From: Emiliania huxleyi CCMP1516
Lineage: Eukaryota; Haptophyta; Isochrysidales; Noelaerhabdaceae
Assembly: GCF_000372725.1 (NCBI RefSeq)
Contig: NW_005200774.1
Span: 178,963-242,962, forward strand
Length of the DNA: 64,000 bases
Direction of reading: 5' to 3'
A program made the position numbers and the translations under genes. Positions 1 to 11,801 of this stretch are shown piece by piece (within the stretch, counting starts at the first letter, position 1; the number at the start of each line of letters is the position of its first letter). The notes below the pieces were generated by a model. The model ran no database searches. It had not been told where the DNA came from and was given only the letters and a program-made list of their open reading frames with translations.

Positions 1-3000
1 CGAGGTCTGCAGACAGGGAGCGAGAGCCTGGCGCCTCGAGCAGAAGGCCGGACAGGAAGGCGAGCGCCTATCAGGAACGAATGCACTCAATGGCCAACTC
101 AACCCTTGAGGCGAGGCCCGGTTGGTGGGCGCCGCAGCGGCCGCAGCATCGCGGCCTGCGCAGCTGCCGCCAGAGCACGCTTCGTCGCCGCCGCCGTCAG
201 CGTCGCCGCCGCAGCCGATAGCGTCGGATGGACCTGCGCCGCCTCCCGCGTCGAGGTCGGAGCCGCACGGCGCACTGCAGCCGCTCGACGCGCTGCCCGC
301 CTCGCCTGCGGCGACGCAGAGACCGGCCGCGCCGACCGTGGCTGCAGGCGGTTGTGAGCACCGCCCTGCGGTGCGCGAGGCGGCTCCGGCGCGGGCGCAG
401 CAGCGATGACGAGTCGCAGCCGGTTGGGATGTGAGGCTGATGGAGGCGAGAAAGGCCTAATGTCGGAGTCGGTCAGGGTTGAGACAGCCGTGCCGGGCAT
501 TGTGTGTCGTGTGGTGAGCGAACCTGCGCCGCGGCGGAGCCCGCGACGGCGGCCGCGGGCGACTCCTTCTCGGAGAGAGAGGAGAGAGAGGAGGAGGAGG
601 ACCTGATCATGCGTGGAGCCGGTTTGTGCATCCCTCGGGCCCCGGGTTCCCACGTTGAGCACTCAGCACTGACCACTGTGGGTGTTCTGATAAACGCAGT
701 ATGTATGGAAGATACAAAGAGAGAGTAAGCTAAAAGTACGTACAAAGAGACGGAGGAGCAACGAGCGCCCTGGCGTGAGCCAAAGACACTCCCAGCTGCG
801 CTCCGTCACCGGTGTCGCGGTCTCCCCCACTGAGGGCGATCTGCGGGGGGGAGTCGCGCCGCCGGCATGTATCTGTGCAACTGTGTTTTTGCCTTGTCCC
901 GTTTTGGTGGAGCAAAGTCACGGGCCGCCCGCGCTTGAAGGCGGTCGCGCCAGGCGCGGGCGGCACTAGTTGCCGGCGAGCCGCTTGGGGGGGAAGTTTG
1001 CAACTACATTCAACCTTTCTACGTTTCGTTCTACATGGGAAAAAAGCGGCGCTCGAGTTACATGCCGCCCCGCCTGCGGCGTGCCGCCCCGCATGCCGCG
1101 GCTCAGCTTCAGGTGAGTTCATCTTGCCGGCGGTACCCGACGCTGCTCGAACGGCAGTTGTCGACCGCCGGCAGTTGACCGGCAAGATGAAGTCCACTGC
1201 GCTCGAAAAAAATACCACCGGAAGCGCCTTGCCGAGGCGCACAATAGTCCCCAGTCTGGAAACGGCCAGTTCTGCCATCCTGGGCCGCTGGGAAAATGTT
1301 GTAAACGAACGAAAAGGGACTCCGAATGTCTACCCAGAGGGGTGGTTGAGGGGTTGAGGGTTGAGGCCGGCCCCCCCTCAACCATCTGGTTGACGGTTGA
1401 GACCCCCCCTCAACCCTTTAGTTGGGGGTTGAGGCCTCCGGGGCCTATTCACAGGCTCGAGCGTGATCACAAGATAAACTGGAACAGCCCTGCCTCCAAA
1501 AAATCGCTTCGCCTGCGGCGCGCTCTTGCGCTCCTCGGACGGATCTCGAGCGCAATCCACAAGTAGGAGTCGCTCACTGTCGCCATTCAGACACCTGATC
1601 TCTCAGCCCTACAACTGACGCGTGTGATGCCGCATGCAGTGGAATGCGCACAGAGAACGGACGGCAAGAAGAAGGCAAGGGAAGGAAGAGAAACGGCTGG
1701 TGAAGCTCAGTTCACGGCGTAGTATTGCGTAAGCAACCGCGGCACTCACCATCCACGGCAAGAGTCACGGTGAATGCTGCCGCATAAAGCAACAGAGTCG
1801 CGCTTGGCGCGATGGTCTTGTCGCGGTTCACGACTTGACGTTGCACACGGTCATAGACACAGGATCTATAGTATTTGGCGAGTCTCAAGCAGCGAAAGTA
1901 GGCGCGAGAAATTAATGTCGATCCTGAGATCTCAATTTTGGCCCTAGTTTCTTTTTCTGGTACATCACGACGACTTGCTTGGGTCTCATGTAGCTCGACG
2001 GCTCTTCGACGGCTCTTTCTGGTTGGATCAGACAGTGCTATCAGTCAACAACGCAATGCCGAGAGCAGGGCGGCCTTAGAGCAGGCGGCCTTCGAGCAGG
2101 GTCAACTAAGCTCCTGCTGCATATCGAGCATGGAAGGCGGCCTTTGCTCAAACCTGTTCGAGTTGGCCTCCGGGAACAAGGGTGCGTGGCCGGCGCCGTC
2201 TGTTTCACGTGCAATGAGGGCAACGCCATCAAAATCGCGAACATGGGCCGACATGCCTCCGACATTTCTCAGGGCCCGGACGGAAGCTCTGGCCTCTGCA
2301 GACAGCCAGACCGCTCTGCGGGGTCGGACCGACTTTTTCAGACTTAACTACTCGAGTATTCTGGATACTGAGGGTATGTGCTGCTAGATCTCACTGAGCT
2401 GAGCTCGTATCAGCCTTTTGTAAGCAGTTTTGAGTTCGGTAATGTCTGCGGTAAGCTGTTTCCGTGTACAGAGGGCCGCGTCCGGACGACCATGACGTGG
2501 CCGGGACCCCCCCGTGGCGGGGCCTTCGATGGCTTGTCAGCGCTCCTCGTCTGGGCTTGGCATCACGCCTCCCATCCACGCACGTGTACGTGTAGCAAAA
2601 GCAAGTACTCGTAAAAAAGGCGCGTCAAATGCAGCATCTAAAGAAGACGACATGAATTCACAGAGAATGTTCACTGTTCAGAAATGTCTTTGTTGTCTCT
2701 GTAATGAAGGGCCCGCCGCTCCGCCTACGCCGGCGATGACCCTCTCGGCAGAGCGACATCGCGAGCACCGGGCAGAGAAGGACGCAGAAGCGGTTGGATG
2801 GAGAGGCAGCCGGCGCACGAGGAGAGGCAGCCGATGGAGCCGACGAGGTGAGTAGACACGAGTTTACCATTCTGCGGGGGGGGGGGGGGGGGCCCAAGCC
2901 CTCCCCACCACTGGTACTCTGTACTGGATGCAACTCAACAGTGGTCCCAAGCGTCCCAAAGGGCAGGGAGGCAGCCTCCCGCGCTGTCGAAAGCCCCCCC

Positions 3001-4328
3001 GGCCCCAAAAGAGGGATCCCAATCATGCTCTGGCCAGCGTCTGGGGGGGGGGCATTGCGCAACACACGCCCCAATCAACCTGAAAACAAAATATGGGGTG
3101 GGCCCCGGTGGACCAAAATGGAACCCAATTGGGTGGGAAAAGGAACACCCACCTGCAACGGTGCCCAAAGTGGGTTGAAAAGGCACCCCCTGCGGCCCCC
3201 CGGGCGGGGACGGCTTGCGCAGGGATGTTGTTCATGTCCTTCTCCCCCCCCCCTTGGCTGCAGCACCCAATGACCCCCCCCCCCTTTTCCAAAGGGCGTC
3301 TGGACCCCCTTGGCGGTTGAACCCGGCCCCCCACTGCGCCTCGGGGGCGTCCACCTCCCTCGAGGTCCACCCCTCCAGATCGGCGCGCATCACCCAAATG
3401 CCAGAACCCGCCTTCGCCGACATGATTCCCCGCCCGAAAGCTCGGTGTGTCGCCCCAAACGGAAATCCCGACNNNNNNNNNNNNNNNNNNNNNNNNNNNN
3501 NNNNNNNNNNNNNNNNNNNNNNNNNNNNNNNNNNNNNNNNNNNNNNNNNNNNNNNNNNNNNNNNNNNNNNNNNNNNNNNNNNNNNNNNNNNNNNNNNNNN
3601 NNNNNNNNNNNNNNNNNNNNNNNNNNNNNNNNNNNNNNNNNNNNNNNNNNNNNNNNNNNNNNNNNNNNNNNNNNNNNNNNNNNNNNNNNNNNNNNNNNNN
3701 NNNNNNNNNNNNNNNNNNNNNNNNNNNNNNNNNNNNNNNNNNNNNNNNNNNNNNNNNNNNNNNNNNNNNNNNNNNNNNNNNNNNNNNNNNNNNNNNNNNN
3801 NNNNNNNNNNNNNNNNNNNNNNNNNNNNNNNNNNNNNNNNNNNNNNNNNNNNNNNNNNNNNNNNNNNNNNNNNNNNNNNNNNNNNNNNNNNNNGGTCCTC
3901 CATAGTCGGTCGAGGTCGCCGCCCTCCTCGTGCCTCTTCCCAACGTTCCCTCGGCGGCCGATGCCGTCTTCTCCGGCTCCCCAGTCAGTCTCACCCACTT
4001 TGCTCGCTGCCCACCGTTATTATTATATTACACACTCGTCGTGACTCGTGCAACAACCCCTTTTGCAAAATAGGTGTTGGTCTGAGACGCGACTCATATC
4101 TTGTAGATACAGAATAAAAGTTCACCCCAAAGCGCAAAGGCAAAGCGTGTGGCGCTGTGGCCCAAGCGTCATCGGTGTACAAAGATGCACACGCGGCGGC
4201 CGCGAATCGCTCACGGCGCGAAACAACGTACCACGCCCGCCCGACGGCTCTACGGCTTTAGTCGTTAGTCGACACTACACAGTAACGCAGACTAATCGAC
4301 CCGCCATCGACCGCCAAGCTTCTTCCGC
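1..4328. other. Gene-poor left end, no supportable gene
   Basis: Open frames here are Ala/Arg/Pro-rich readings of high-GC DNA without conserved motifs or spliceable continuity on either strand. Visible structure is limited to an inverted repeat with the 13-bp arms TTCATCTTGCCGG and CCGGCAAGATGAA around 1120-1195, a GGTTGAG-rich patch at 1340-1435, long G or C runs near 2876, 3041 and 3241-3290, and the assembly gap. The sequence just right of the gap (3896-3945) matches the right end of the short dispersed element at 32472-32819. Confidence 0.55.
3473..3893. other. Assembly gap (421 N)
   Basis: An unbroken run of N. Every reading frame that crosses it is meaningless. The right flank is the terminus of a dispersed repeat also seen at 32769-32819, which may be why the assembly failed here. 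Confidence 0.99.
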
Positions 4329-6172
4329 CTACTCCACCCTCGGCTCTGCCTTCACCGCCGCCGTCCCGATCCGGTAGCTGACCGCCTTGGACCGAAAGTA
4401 CGAAAAACGGTTCGAGAGGGTGAGCTCGAGCAGGCCCGACTCGCACCCCTCTGGCAGCTCGAAGCTTCCCTCGACGGGCCCGGCCGCCGCCTCGTGCCGC
4501 GATGTCGGGTGCAGCTCGGCGGGCTCGCCTGCTGCCGCCGTCCAGCGGACGCCTACACGCGGGTCGGAGTCTCGAGGTCTCGAGGCGAGTGGGGGCGAGG
4601 CGGCGAGGTCGGAGGGAGAGAACGGACCAAAGTCGATGTCGCGAGCCTCGAGGGCCCAATCCCACGCTGCGGTGGAGGTCGCCTAAAGCGCCGGTGATCG
4701 CTGGTGATCTCTGGTGATCTCGGGTGAAATTGCGAGGGCCCGACTCCGCAAGCGCAGGTCGCCTCGTCGGCCGTCCTCGCCAGCGTGATCGAGAAGACAG
4801 CGGCGCGGCCGGCGGGAAGGGAGAGAGTGGCGTACGCGTCGTGCAGCTGCAGCCCGAGCGAGCGGCGCAACCTGCCGCTCTTGAAGGTGAGGAGCTGCTG
4901 CATCTGCGTGCCTCTCGCCGCCGTGGCGGAGCAGGCGTCGAGGGACGCCTGTGTGTGACGTGTCCGGGGAGGGTCAGGGGCCGGGTCAGGGGAAGACGAG
5001 TTGGGCAGGAGCCGAGGGCCGCCTCGGCGCGGCGCAAGTCACCGCTCGACGCATGCAGCTGCGCGGAGAGGCAATGCAGCATCGGGACGGTGCCTGCCAC
5101 GCAGAGAGAGAGAGAGAGAGGGAGAGAGAGAGAGAGAGAGAGAGAGCAGAGAAGAGAGAGAATTAGAGGCGACACCTCAGTCTAGCCAAAGGGGGGGCGG
5201 TGGTCGAGGGGTCGTGGCTACGTCGGGTCGGGGCTGTCTGGCTGCACGCGCCAAAGTCGCGCGACGGAGCGCCCAGCCGAGGCGAGAGGGAGAGGCCGAG
5301 CTCGCACTGCGCCATCCCCGCCGCCGCGTCGCCGCGGTGCGCGTGCAGCTGCGCGGAACACATCGCCGCCTGGGCGAGAAGAGAAGCGAGCCGTCAACGC
5401 ACGGCAACAAGGCCAGTCAACACAGCACATCGGCGCCTGGGCGCGCGAGTCCGCATCGTCGTCGCCCGCCGCGGTCGCCAGCATCGCGGCGAAACGCTCC
5501 GCGTCGGCGTCCGTCATCCAAACCGTGGACCGCATCAGGAAGGCCATCCGCACCGCGATCTGCAGCAGCGCCCACCGCTCGGGCGGCAGCGTGCCGCCGG
5601 CGCCGCACCGCTCTGTCCACTGCGCGTGCGCGCGAAACGCGTTCCGGTCGGCGGGCACCCAATTTGACTTTGCGAGCTCGCGGTACCTCGCAACCTCAGC
5701 CAGCATCTCGCCTAGAACGATCGCGGTGACGCGTGTGGCGTCCTCTCGCCTACGCCTCGCCGCCCCGCCGCGGCGTCGCACCCGCCGCCCCCTCGTCGGC
5801 GGCCAGGGTGTAGCAGAGGGCGGCGTTGACCGCCATCGAGGGGGCGAGCGAGCGGCGGCCGGCGGAGAAGTAGACGGCGTGCGAAGCCTTGAAGCAGGCG
5901 CCGGCCTCGGCCCACTGCAAGGCGGCGAGGTGGTAGGCGCCCTGCTTGTAGTGCAGCATGGCGCGCATGGCCCGCAGCTCGTCGAGGCAAGGCAGCCTAA
6001 GGGAGAGCCTCGTCTCCCTCTTTTCGTTGAGGCATGGCCCGCAGCTAGTCGAAGCAAGAGGCAGCCGTGAGGCGGAGGCGATGACGAGCAGCGCCTCGGG
6101 CAGCCGGCGGCGGCAAGCGAGGCAGTCGGCCTGGCAGGGAGGAGGAGGAGGAGGGGGGGGAGGAGGGAGGGG

Positions 6173-6207
<35 letters not shown>

Positions 6208-7864
6208 GAGGAGGGTGAGGGGGAAGAAGAAGGGGGGGTGCGGTGCGGGTCATGCGAGTGCGGTGCGAGAGGCGGGGAGGCGAGGTCAGGGGAAGTGGGG
6301 GGAGGGGGGGGGAGGTGGCGGCCCGCCTCGAGGAGCGAGAAGAAGAGCGAGGACGGGTACTCGCCCGCCGCCCAGCGGAGCAGTGCGCTGCACTCGTCGA
6401 GCTCCTCCTCGCCCTGCTCCTCGCCTGCCGAGGCGCAGCCGAGGTGCAGCCGAGGTGCAGCCGAGGCGCAGCCGAGGTGCAGCCGAGGTGCAGCCGAGGC
6501 GCAGCCGAGGTGCAGCCGAGGTGCAGCCGAGGTGCAGCCGAGGTGCAGCCGAGGTGCAGCCGAGGTGCAGCCGAGGTGCAGCCGAGGTGCAGCCGAGGTG
6601 CAGCCGAGGTGCAGCCGAGGTGCAGCCGAGGTGCAGCCGAGGTGCAGCCGAGGTGCAGTGGGGAAGGGGTGGCGCGAGGTGGGCGTGAGCTGCTTGGGGA
6701 GGACCGGGTCGGGCAGGGTGGAGTCGGGCCACTTCTCTCACCGAGGATGTGTGCCTTCGACTCGATGAGGAGGAGATCACAATCTCGCGTCATCTCCATC
6801 TCCCTCACCGAGGAAGGTCTTCGAGTCGATGTGGAGGAGATGACAATCTCGCGTCATCTCGGCCCAGCTCTCCCTCACCGAGGAAGGTCTTCGAGTCAAT
6901 GTGGAAGGCGAGCCAGCCGAGCGCGGCGACCTGCACAGGCGAGGAGTGCGGGAATGAGCGACCTCGGGCGTGGCAAGGCGAGTCGAGCCGTGGTGCAGCC
7001 GACCGGCGCGTAGATGCCCCCCTCGCGCACGCAGGTGCGGAGCATGGCGAGGCCTGTGGGGAGGGGTACGCGGTCAGCAGACGAGAGCGAGAGAGCTGTC
7101 CTCGGGAGCGGAGCGGTGGCGAGGCCTGCGGCGCGGTCGACCTCGAAGCCGGTCGTGTAGGCGGCGGCGCGCACGAGGTGGGGCGGGAGGAGGGAGAGGA
7201 CGAGGGCAAACCTGCGCCCGAGACGCGGCGGGAGAGGGAGAAGAGGCGGTCGCTGAGAGAGGGGTGGATAGTGCAGCGAGGTGGAGAGTGCTAGCGAGGT
7301 GGAGAGTGCTGGTGTGGCGGACCCGCCGAGCCCGAGCAGCGCCGAGGAGCGCACCACCTCGCACCCGACGCCGCGGTACTCGAGCGCCTCTGTCTTGAGC
7401 GAGCGCAGCCAGCGCCACGAGCGGAGGATGTGGAAGACACCGCGGACAGGCTCTCTCTGCAGGCAGCATACGATGCCAGCGCAAAGGGTGCACACGCCGC
7501 GGACGACGCGCTTGCCGACCCAGTCCGTGTCCAGCGACGCGAGCGCGTCGGCGTGCCACAGGCGGCTCTTGCACTCAGGCAGCTGCTCGTCGGAGAGGGT
7601 CGAGACGCCACGCAGCAGGCCGACGAGGGCGTACTGGAGAGCAAACGCGCCTCGCGTGTCGCGCCGCTCGACACGGTCGTCGCTCGGTGCCTCGTCGTCC
7701 TCTTCTGCGTCCGGCTCGGCCGCCACCTCGACGGCGGCGGCTGCGGACGTCGCCTCGCCCATCCCGCGGCGGAAGAGCGACTCGGCGGTGGCAAAGTCGT
7801 TCTGCAGGAAGTGCGACCAGGCCTCGCGGACGGTGCGAATGTCGGCCTCCCAGGCGTCGGCCAT
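4329..7864 (-). CDS. TTC39/Iml2-like TPR protein with C-terminal GOLD-like domain (multi-exon)
   Basis: Read on the minus strand from ATG 7864 ([20 protein letters not shown]). The first exon reads as a TTC39/Iml2-type start; a later exon (about 7230-7140) has the family-like [20 protein letters not shown]. Further exons are visible near 7050-6990 ([14 protein letters not shown]), 6930-6890 ([19 protein letters not shown]), 6410-6330 ([17 protein letters not shown]), 6000-5420 (TPR-like helices, [20 protein letters not shown]) and 5090-5010. The last exons near 4900-4730 and 4560-4329 contain [19 protein letters not shown] and [19 protein letters not shown], resembling the end of a GOLD beta-sandwich, then TAG at 4329-4331. 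Family role: Iml2 acts in lipid droplet/inclusion clearance in yeast; the function here is inferred. The exon chain is not fully resolved, and the GOLD part could be a separate gene. Confidence 0.6.
5103..5162. repeat. (GA)n microsatellite
   Basis: About 60 bp of near-uninterrupted GA dinucleotides within an intron of the minus-strand TTC39-like gene. Confidence 0.95.
6136..6213. repeat. G/GGA-rich low-complexity tract
   Basis: Purine-only run of GGA and G homopolymers, a pyrimidine tract on the coding (minus) strand of the TTC39-like gene and inside one of its introns. Confidence 0.9.
6428..6658. repeat. 11-bp tandem repeat, unit GCAGCCGAGGT, about 20 copies
   Basis: A near-perfect 11-mer array with only T/C variation at one position. 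It sits between two exons of the minus-strand TTC39-like gene, so it is intronic. It is the longest of several 10-11 bp arrays with a CCGAG core in the introns of this window (see findings). Confidence 0.97.
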
Positions 7865-8109
7865 GTCGGGAATGAGAGGCCTGGCCGCTGTGGGCGCTGG
7901 CGGGACGAGGAGTCTCACTCGGAGTGCGGGTCGGCAAGAGCCTAGGTAGGTGCGGATCGGAGGGGCACAGCAAGGGCCACTGCGGGACGCGGAAACGAAA
8001 GGTGTGTAGACCCCAGTTCCAGCGGACGCAGCGAGCGTCGGGACTCCGTCCCAGCAGACGAAGTCTTCCTCGTGGGCTCCACGGCCCGGATCGCGAGCTC
8101 GATCGATAC

Positions 8110-8330
8110 GCGACGCGCTCGGCCTCCGCTGGCGGCTGCCGCAAGAGCGGCTGGCTCACGGCAGCGTCTCGCCGGTTGCCGGATAGGAGAGTACAGAACG
8201 TCTGGAGTGTAACTGTGTACGTGAGATCGGTTTTGATAACAAGCACGGTCGATCCGTCAAAGCGATACACTCGTTCCTATCTCGCTGGAGGGCTGGCACG
8301 GAGCTCTGTGCCGACAAACCCCAGGAAGAG
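8110..8330. repeat. Left arm of a 2.6-kb inverted repeat pair
   Basis: This segment is almost identical, in reverse complement, to about 10490-10719; for example CTCACGGCAGCGTCTCGCCG here is matched by CGGCGAGACGCTGCCGTGAG there. Homology resumes at 8653-8760 after the inserted element 8331-8652. The arms end near GCGACGCGCTCGG on both outer sides. Probably two copies of one dispersed transposon inserted in opposite orientation; no transposase is visible between them. Confidence 0.9.
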
Positions 8331-8652
8331 CCGAGCGGCAAGAAGGGCTCGATGGGGAGCGAGAACCGTCAGAAGAGCTTCTAGGTGTAACCTGAAGTCC
8401 GTCGTGACGCTCTTGTTTCCCCTCAGGTTTGACCGCGCAGCTTCCAAAACTCGACGATATCTTCCGGAAAGACTGAACGTCCCGCAGAGCGGGGCAGCAT
8501 GAGAGGCGCAGAGAGGCTGCGAGTGCTCGACGAGTCTTGCGAGCTGCGCGTTCAAACCTGGGGGGAACCGACCGCATCAGGGTGGACTTCCGAAACCTCC
8601 GTGAGCACGTTTGACGGTTCTCGCTCCCCATCGAGCCCTTCTTGCCGCTCGG
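8331..8652. mobile_element. 322-bp fold-back (MITE-like) element with 40-bp perfect TIRs
   Basis: Positions 8331-8370 are the exact reverse complement of 8613-8652 (ends CCGAGCGGCAAGAAGGGCTC and GAGCCCTTCTTGCCGCTCGG). The interior is also an imperfect palindrome: AGGTTTGACCGCGCAGCT on the left pairs with a related stretch on the right. The inverted copy of the host repeat at 10480-10515 lacks it and so serves as an empty site. No coding capacity, so it would be non-autonomous. Confidence 0.92.
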
Positions 8653-8770
8653 GCCGACGTTTTTTTATCTCTGGGTCAGTGGGGGGCCGAGCCACCTCGG
8701 GGTGGCGGGCGGGCGGGCGTTTTGAAAAACAGAAAACAGAAAACAGAGGGGGGCCAGGGTCCCCACTACG
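8653..8770. repeat. Continuation of the left inverted-repeat arm
   Basis: The stretch with TATCTCTGGGTCAGTGGG followed by a GGCGGGCGGGCG run matches, inverted, 10420-10485. It is the part of the left arm lying beyond the inserted fold-back element. Confidence 0.75.
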
Positions 8771-10419
8771 ATTAGACACAAGCACCAGGCTCCTGGGACA
8801 AAGCGAGCAGCAGCAGCAAGCAGTTCAGCGGAGAAGCGGGGGGGGGGGAGCCGTTGCGCAGCCAATGAAGCCCGCAATGGCCTCGCCGTACGAGCGCAGC
8901 TTCTTGGCCGAGAGGCGCGAGTCCAATGGCTTTGCGCCGTGGTGGTCTCATTGTTGAGCGCCTCCGTCTTGAAGCGGCGTGGTACGACGAGGTGGACGCG
9001 GCCTGCCAGTCGCAGCGGGCTCGACCGCCGTCTGAGTACTGAGATGCCGCCGCTCTCGCCGTCACACGCCTCGCCGCCCTCCCACCGCCGCCGCTACCGC
9101 TGTTGCCCCGACCCCGGCGCCGGCGCCCGACTGCCCTACCTCACCACCACCACGACTGTCGCTGCTCGCTCGAGGGCCCCTCCTCCACCCTCTCGCCGCC
9201 CCGTCCCCACACTGCCCGAGGGAGAGGCTCTGCATCGACCGAGAAGCCGAGCCGAGTGGCGTGATTGCGGCCGACAGCACCTACTAGGTCGTCAGCCTTC
9301 GAGCGATGAGTCGCAGTGTCGGCTCTCAAACCCGCCGCTCGCGAGCGGGGCGGCGGGGCGGGCGCCCTGGCCCCTGCGCAGCGCGCACCCCGCTCGGTCT
9401 CGCCGCACCGGCTCGCTCGAGTGTACTGTGCAAACAGCTGAACTCGAGTCTAGATTTATCTCGTTTTAGAACCATGTGCGACAGACAGCTCGGTGCGACA
9501 GACAGTTCCCCACACGCGGCACATGTGGCGTCGCAAGAGAGCACGACAATCGACCCGAACAGCAGCGTGCGAGCGAGCGCCATGACGGCGATCGGCGTGG
9601 TCGCGTCAGCGGTACGTACATGCGGTTACGAAACACGCGAACGGCGGCGTGCCCCGCGCCCACGCTCGTGCGACAGGGAGAGGCAGGTGTCACGCGGTCC
9701 GAGCGCGGTCTCGCTTCGACGTCAGCACGGTGCGCGGCGAGGGCTTCTCAGCGCGCGTCCGAGGTGCGACCGCGCACCGTGGGCAGCCCAGTGGATGTGC
9801 TCGGCCCGGACGCTTCATGAGAGCCCACGGCGGCGCACGGCGAGATTTGCTTCGAAGTTCGCGAGCACCTCGCGTGCGTCCCCCCCTGCTGTACCAAGCT
9901 CGGAAGAGGCGAGGGCTTCAACATTCAACAAACAGAAATGAGAAATCGAGGATGACCGCATGTCTGCATCAGACGTGTCATCCGTCCCGATCGTGACCAA
10001 CCAAAGCCACCCCTCTTCTCAGATCCGCGCTTGCCCGGGTCCTGAACCCTCTGCCGCTCCCAGCCGTGCTCGCCGAGCCTCCGCCACCTCCACCTCCGCC
10101 GCCCCACCCCCCCTGCGCGCGGGCCTTCTAGGCCCGCGGGTAGTCTCCCCCCATCCCCAGGGCCTCCAGGGTGCTCGCACCTCAAACCTTTCATAGACCA
10201 GCGCAAAGCGCCAAGGACGTATTTTCTTGTCAATAAACAGGTCTGTGCATGTTGCACAACATGCACATGCACATGCTACATGTGCTTGTTTTTTGGATGC
10301 AGACGACCGTTTTTGGATGCAGACGACCGTTTGGGGTCACTCACACCCGCACGAGGTAGGCGGCGCGCAGCGCCGCTCTCGCAGGCTGTTTGTGACTGTT
10401 TCTGCATTTTGTTTTTGTT
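8771..10419. other. Interval between inverted repeat arms, no supportable gene
   Basis: Open frames on both strands are Arg/Pro/Ala/Ser-rich and show no domain. CACATG-type direct repeats lie at 10250-10285. A 21-bp sequence containing GTTTTTGGATGCAGACGACC is tandemly repeated at about 10290-10330. If the flanking arms belong to one element, no transposase frame is recognisable here. Confidence 0.5.
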
Positions 10420-10719
10420 TTCAGTCTAGGGGGCCCGACCCCCTCAGAGGCGGCGGGCGGGCGCCCACTGACCCAGAGATCAAAAACGCTCGGCCTCGGC
10501 TCTTCCTGTTTGCCGGCACAGAGCTCCGTGCCAGCCCTCCAGCGAGATAGCGAACGAGTGTATCGCTTTGACGGATCGACCGTGCTTGTTATCAAAACCG
10601 ATCTCACGTACACAGTTACACTCCAGACGTTCTGTACTCTCCTATCCGGCAACCGGCGAGACGCTGCCGTGAGCCAGCCGCTCTTGCGGCAGCCGCCAGC
10701 GGAGGCCGAGCGCGTCGCG
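10420..10719. repeat. Right arm of the inverted repeat pair (uninterrupted copy)
   Basis: Reverse-complement match to 8110-8330 plus 8653-8760 without the 322-bp insertion. It thereby documents the pre-insertion sequence: ...CGCTCGGCCTCGGCTCTTCC... at about 10489-10508. Confidence 0.9.
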
Positions 10720-11801
10720 TGAGTTGAAATCGATGTGGCGAGTCGACCGCCAGTCCGTACGATGGCACTGCGACCGCGGCGGCTGCTGGCGAGGGCAGCA
10801 GCGGTGCGCGCGAGGCGGCAGCGTAATCGGGTCCGAAGTCCGGACCCGATTTGGGGTCGACACACCTTTTCCCCGAGTGGCACGGATAGCCAAAGAGGAG
10901 AAAGGGCGCCACGCAATGCGCAGCCACGGCCGTGCCGCGGTGGGCGCGCCACCTCCCGCGAGCGCGGCGGGATCGGAATTGCGGCCGGAGGGAAGGGCGA
11001 GCCGCCGCCGCCGCCGCCATATACCATCAGCGACGACGACCGCGGCTCGCCCCAAACGCCAGGCGCTGGATCGGCAGCAGGGCTTGGGCGGCGCAGCGTA
11101 GGCCTCGAGCCACACGAGTCGCCAACAACCCCCCCTCATCGACGTGATGGCCGCACGCACCCGCTGCCGGCCGATGCAAGCTGCCGCCTCCACCGCACCA
11201 GCGATACTGGCCGCGGCTCGCCGCGGCGCGCCGGCTCGGAAGAGGGGCTATCGGCGGCGCAGCAGAGCGGCATGCGTCGTCATTCGAGCAGCACCAGGTC
11301 CCCTCTTCGACGTGACGGCCGCTCCCGGAGCCGGCCGGTGCGCGCCCGACCCACGCCCCCTCTCGCACCCCCCCTATCCCCCTGCGCGGCGCCCCCTCAC
11401 TGCGCGCCGGCTCGAGCGCCTATTGCCAAATCGCGACTTTCGAGCGCAGTGCGTGCGCCCCACACGTCACGCGAGCGCAGGAGAGTTTGCGGCAGAGCAG
11501 TACCGTGTACTAGCCGGAGGCATCGCGCCGAAAACCCCGCGCATTCCGCCCCAACAGAGGCTGAGGCCCGGCTGTCGTTTAGCCACGATCGTTACGAAAT
11601 GTAGCCTTACCGGGAGGTCTGCAAGCTGTCTTGGGTGGTCAAACGCCTCTTCACGGACGGTTTGATTGTGGAAACACCCTTTTTTTTCCTTTTTCAATGT
11701 ATGTGGCTCTTACGTGAATTCTTTGTTCACGTGAATCGCTGTTCTTTTTTCTCTTTTTCACGGCGATCCACTCTCTGCACTCTATCGGGCTCATCTCGTT
11801 G
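10720..11801. other. Gene-free, partly duplicated GC-rich stretch
   Basis: Two imperfect tandem units of roughly 180-190 bp are visible (about 11030-11160 and 11210-11335), each with CCGCGGCTCGCC, then GGCGGCGCAG, then CCTC(A/T)TCGACGTGA(T/C)GGCCGC. No credible ORF. The last 130 bp are T-rich and probably belong to the promoter/5' leader of the gene that starts at 11802. Confidence 0.5.

Noticed and set aside
99-662. 187-codon minus-strand frame at the left edge
   Set aside because: Ala/Arg/Pro-rich throughout with no motif; equivalent frames exist in all phases, as expected for 65-70% GC DNA.
3023-4117. Frames of 200-320 codons across 3.4-3.9 kb
   Set aside because: They exist only because the 421-base N run contains no stop codons.
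6243-7013. Plus-strand frame with [11 protein letters not shown] repeats as a repeat protein
   Set aside because: It is the 11-bp intronic array read through (33 bp equals 11 codons); the minus-strand gene flanks it with real exons.
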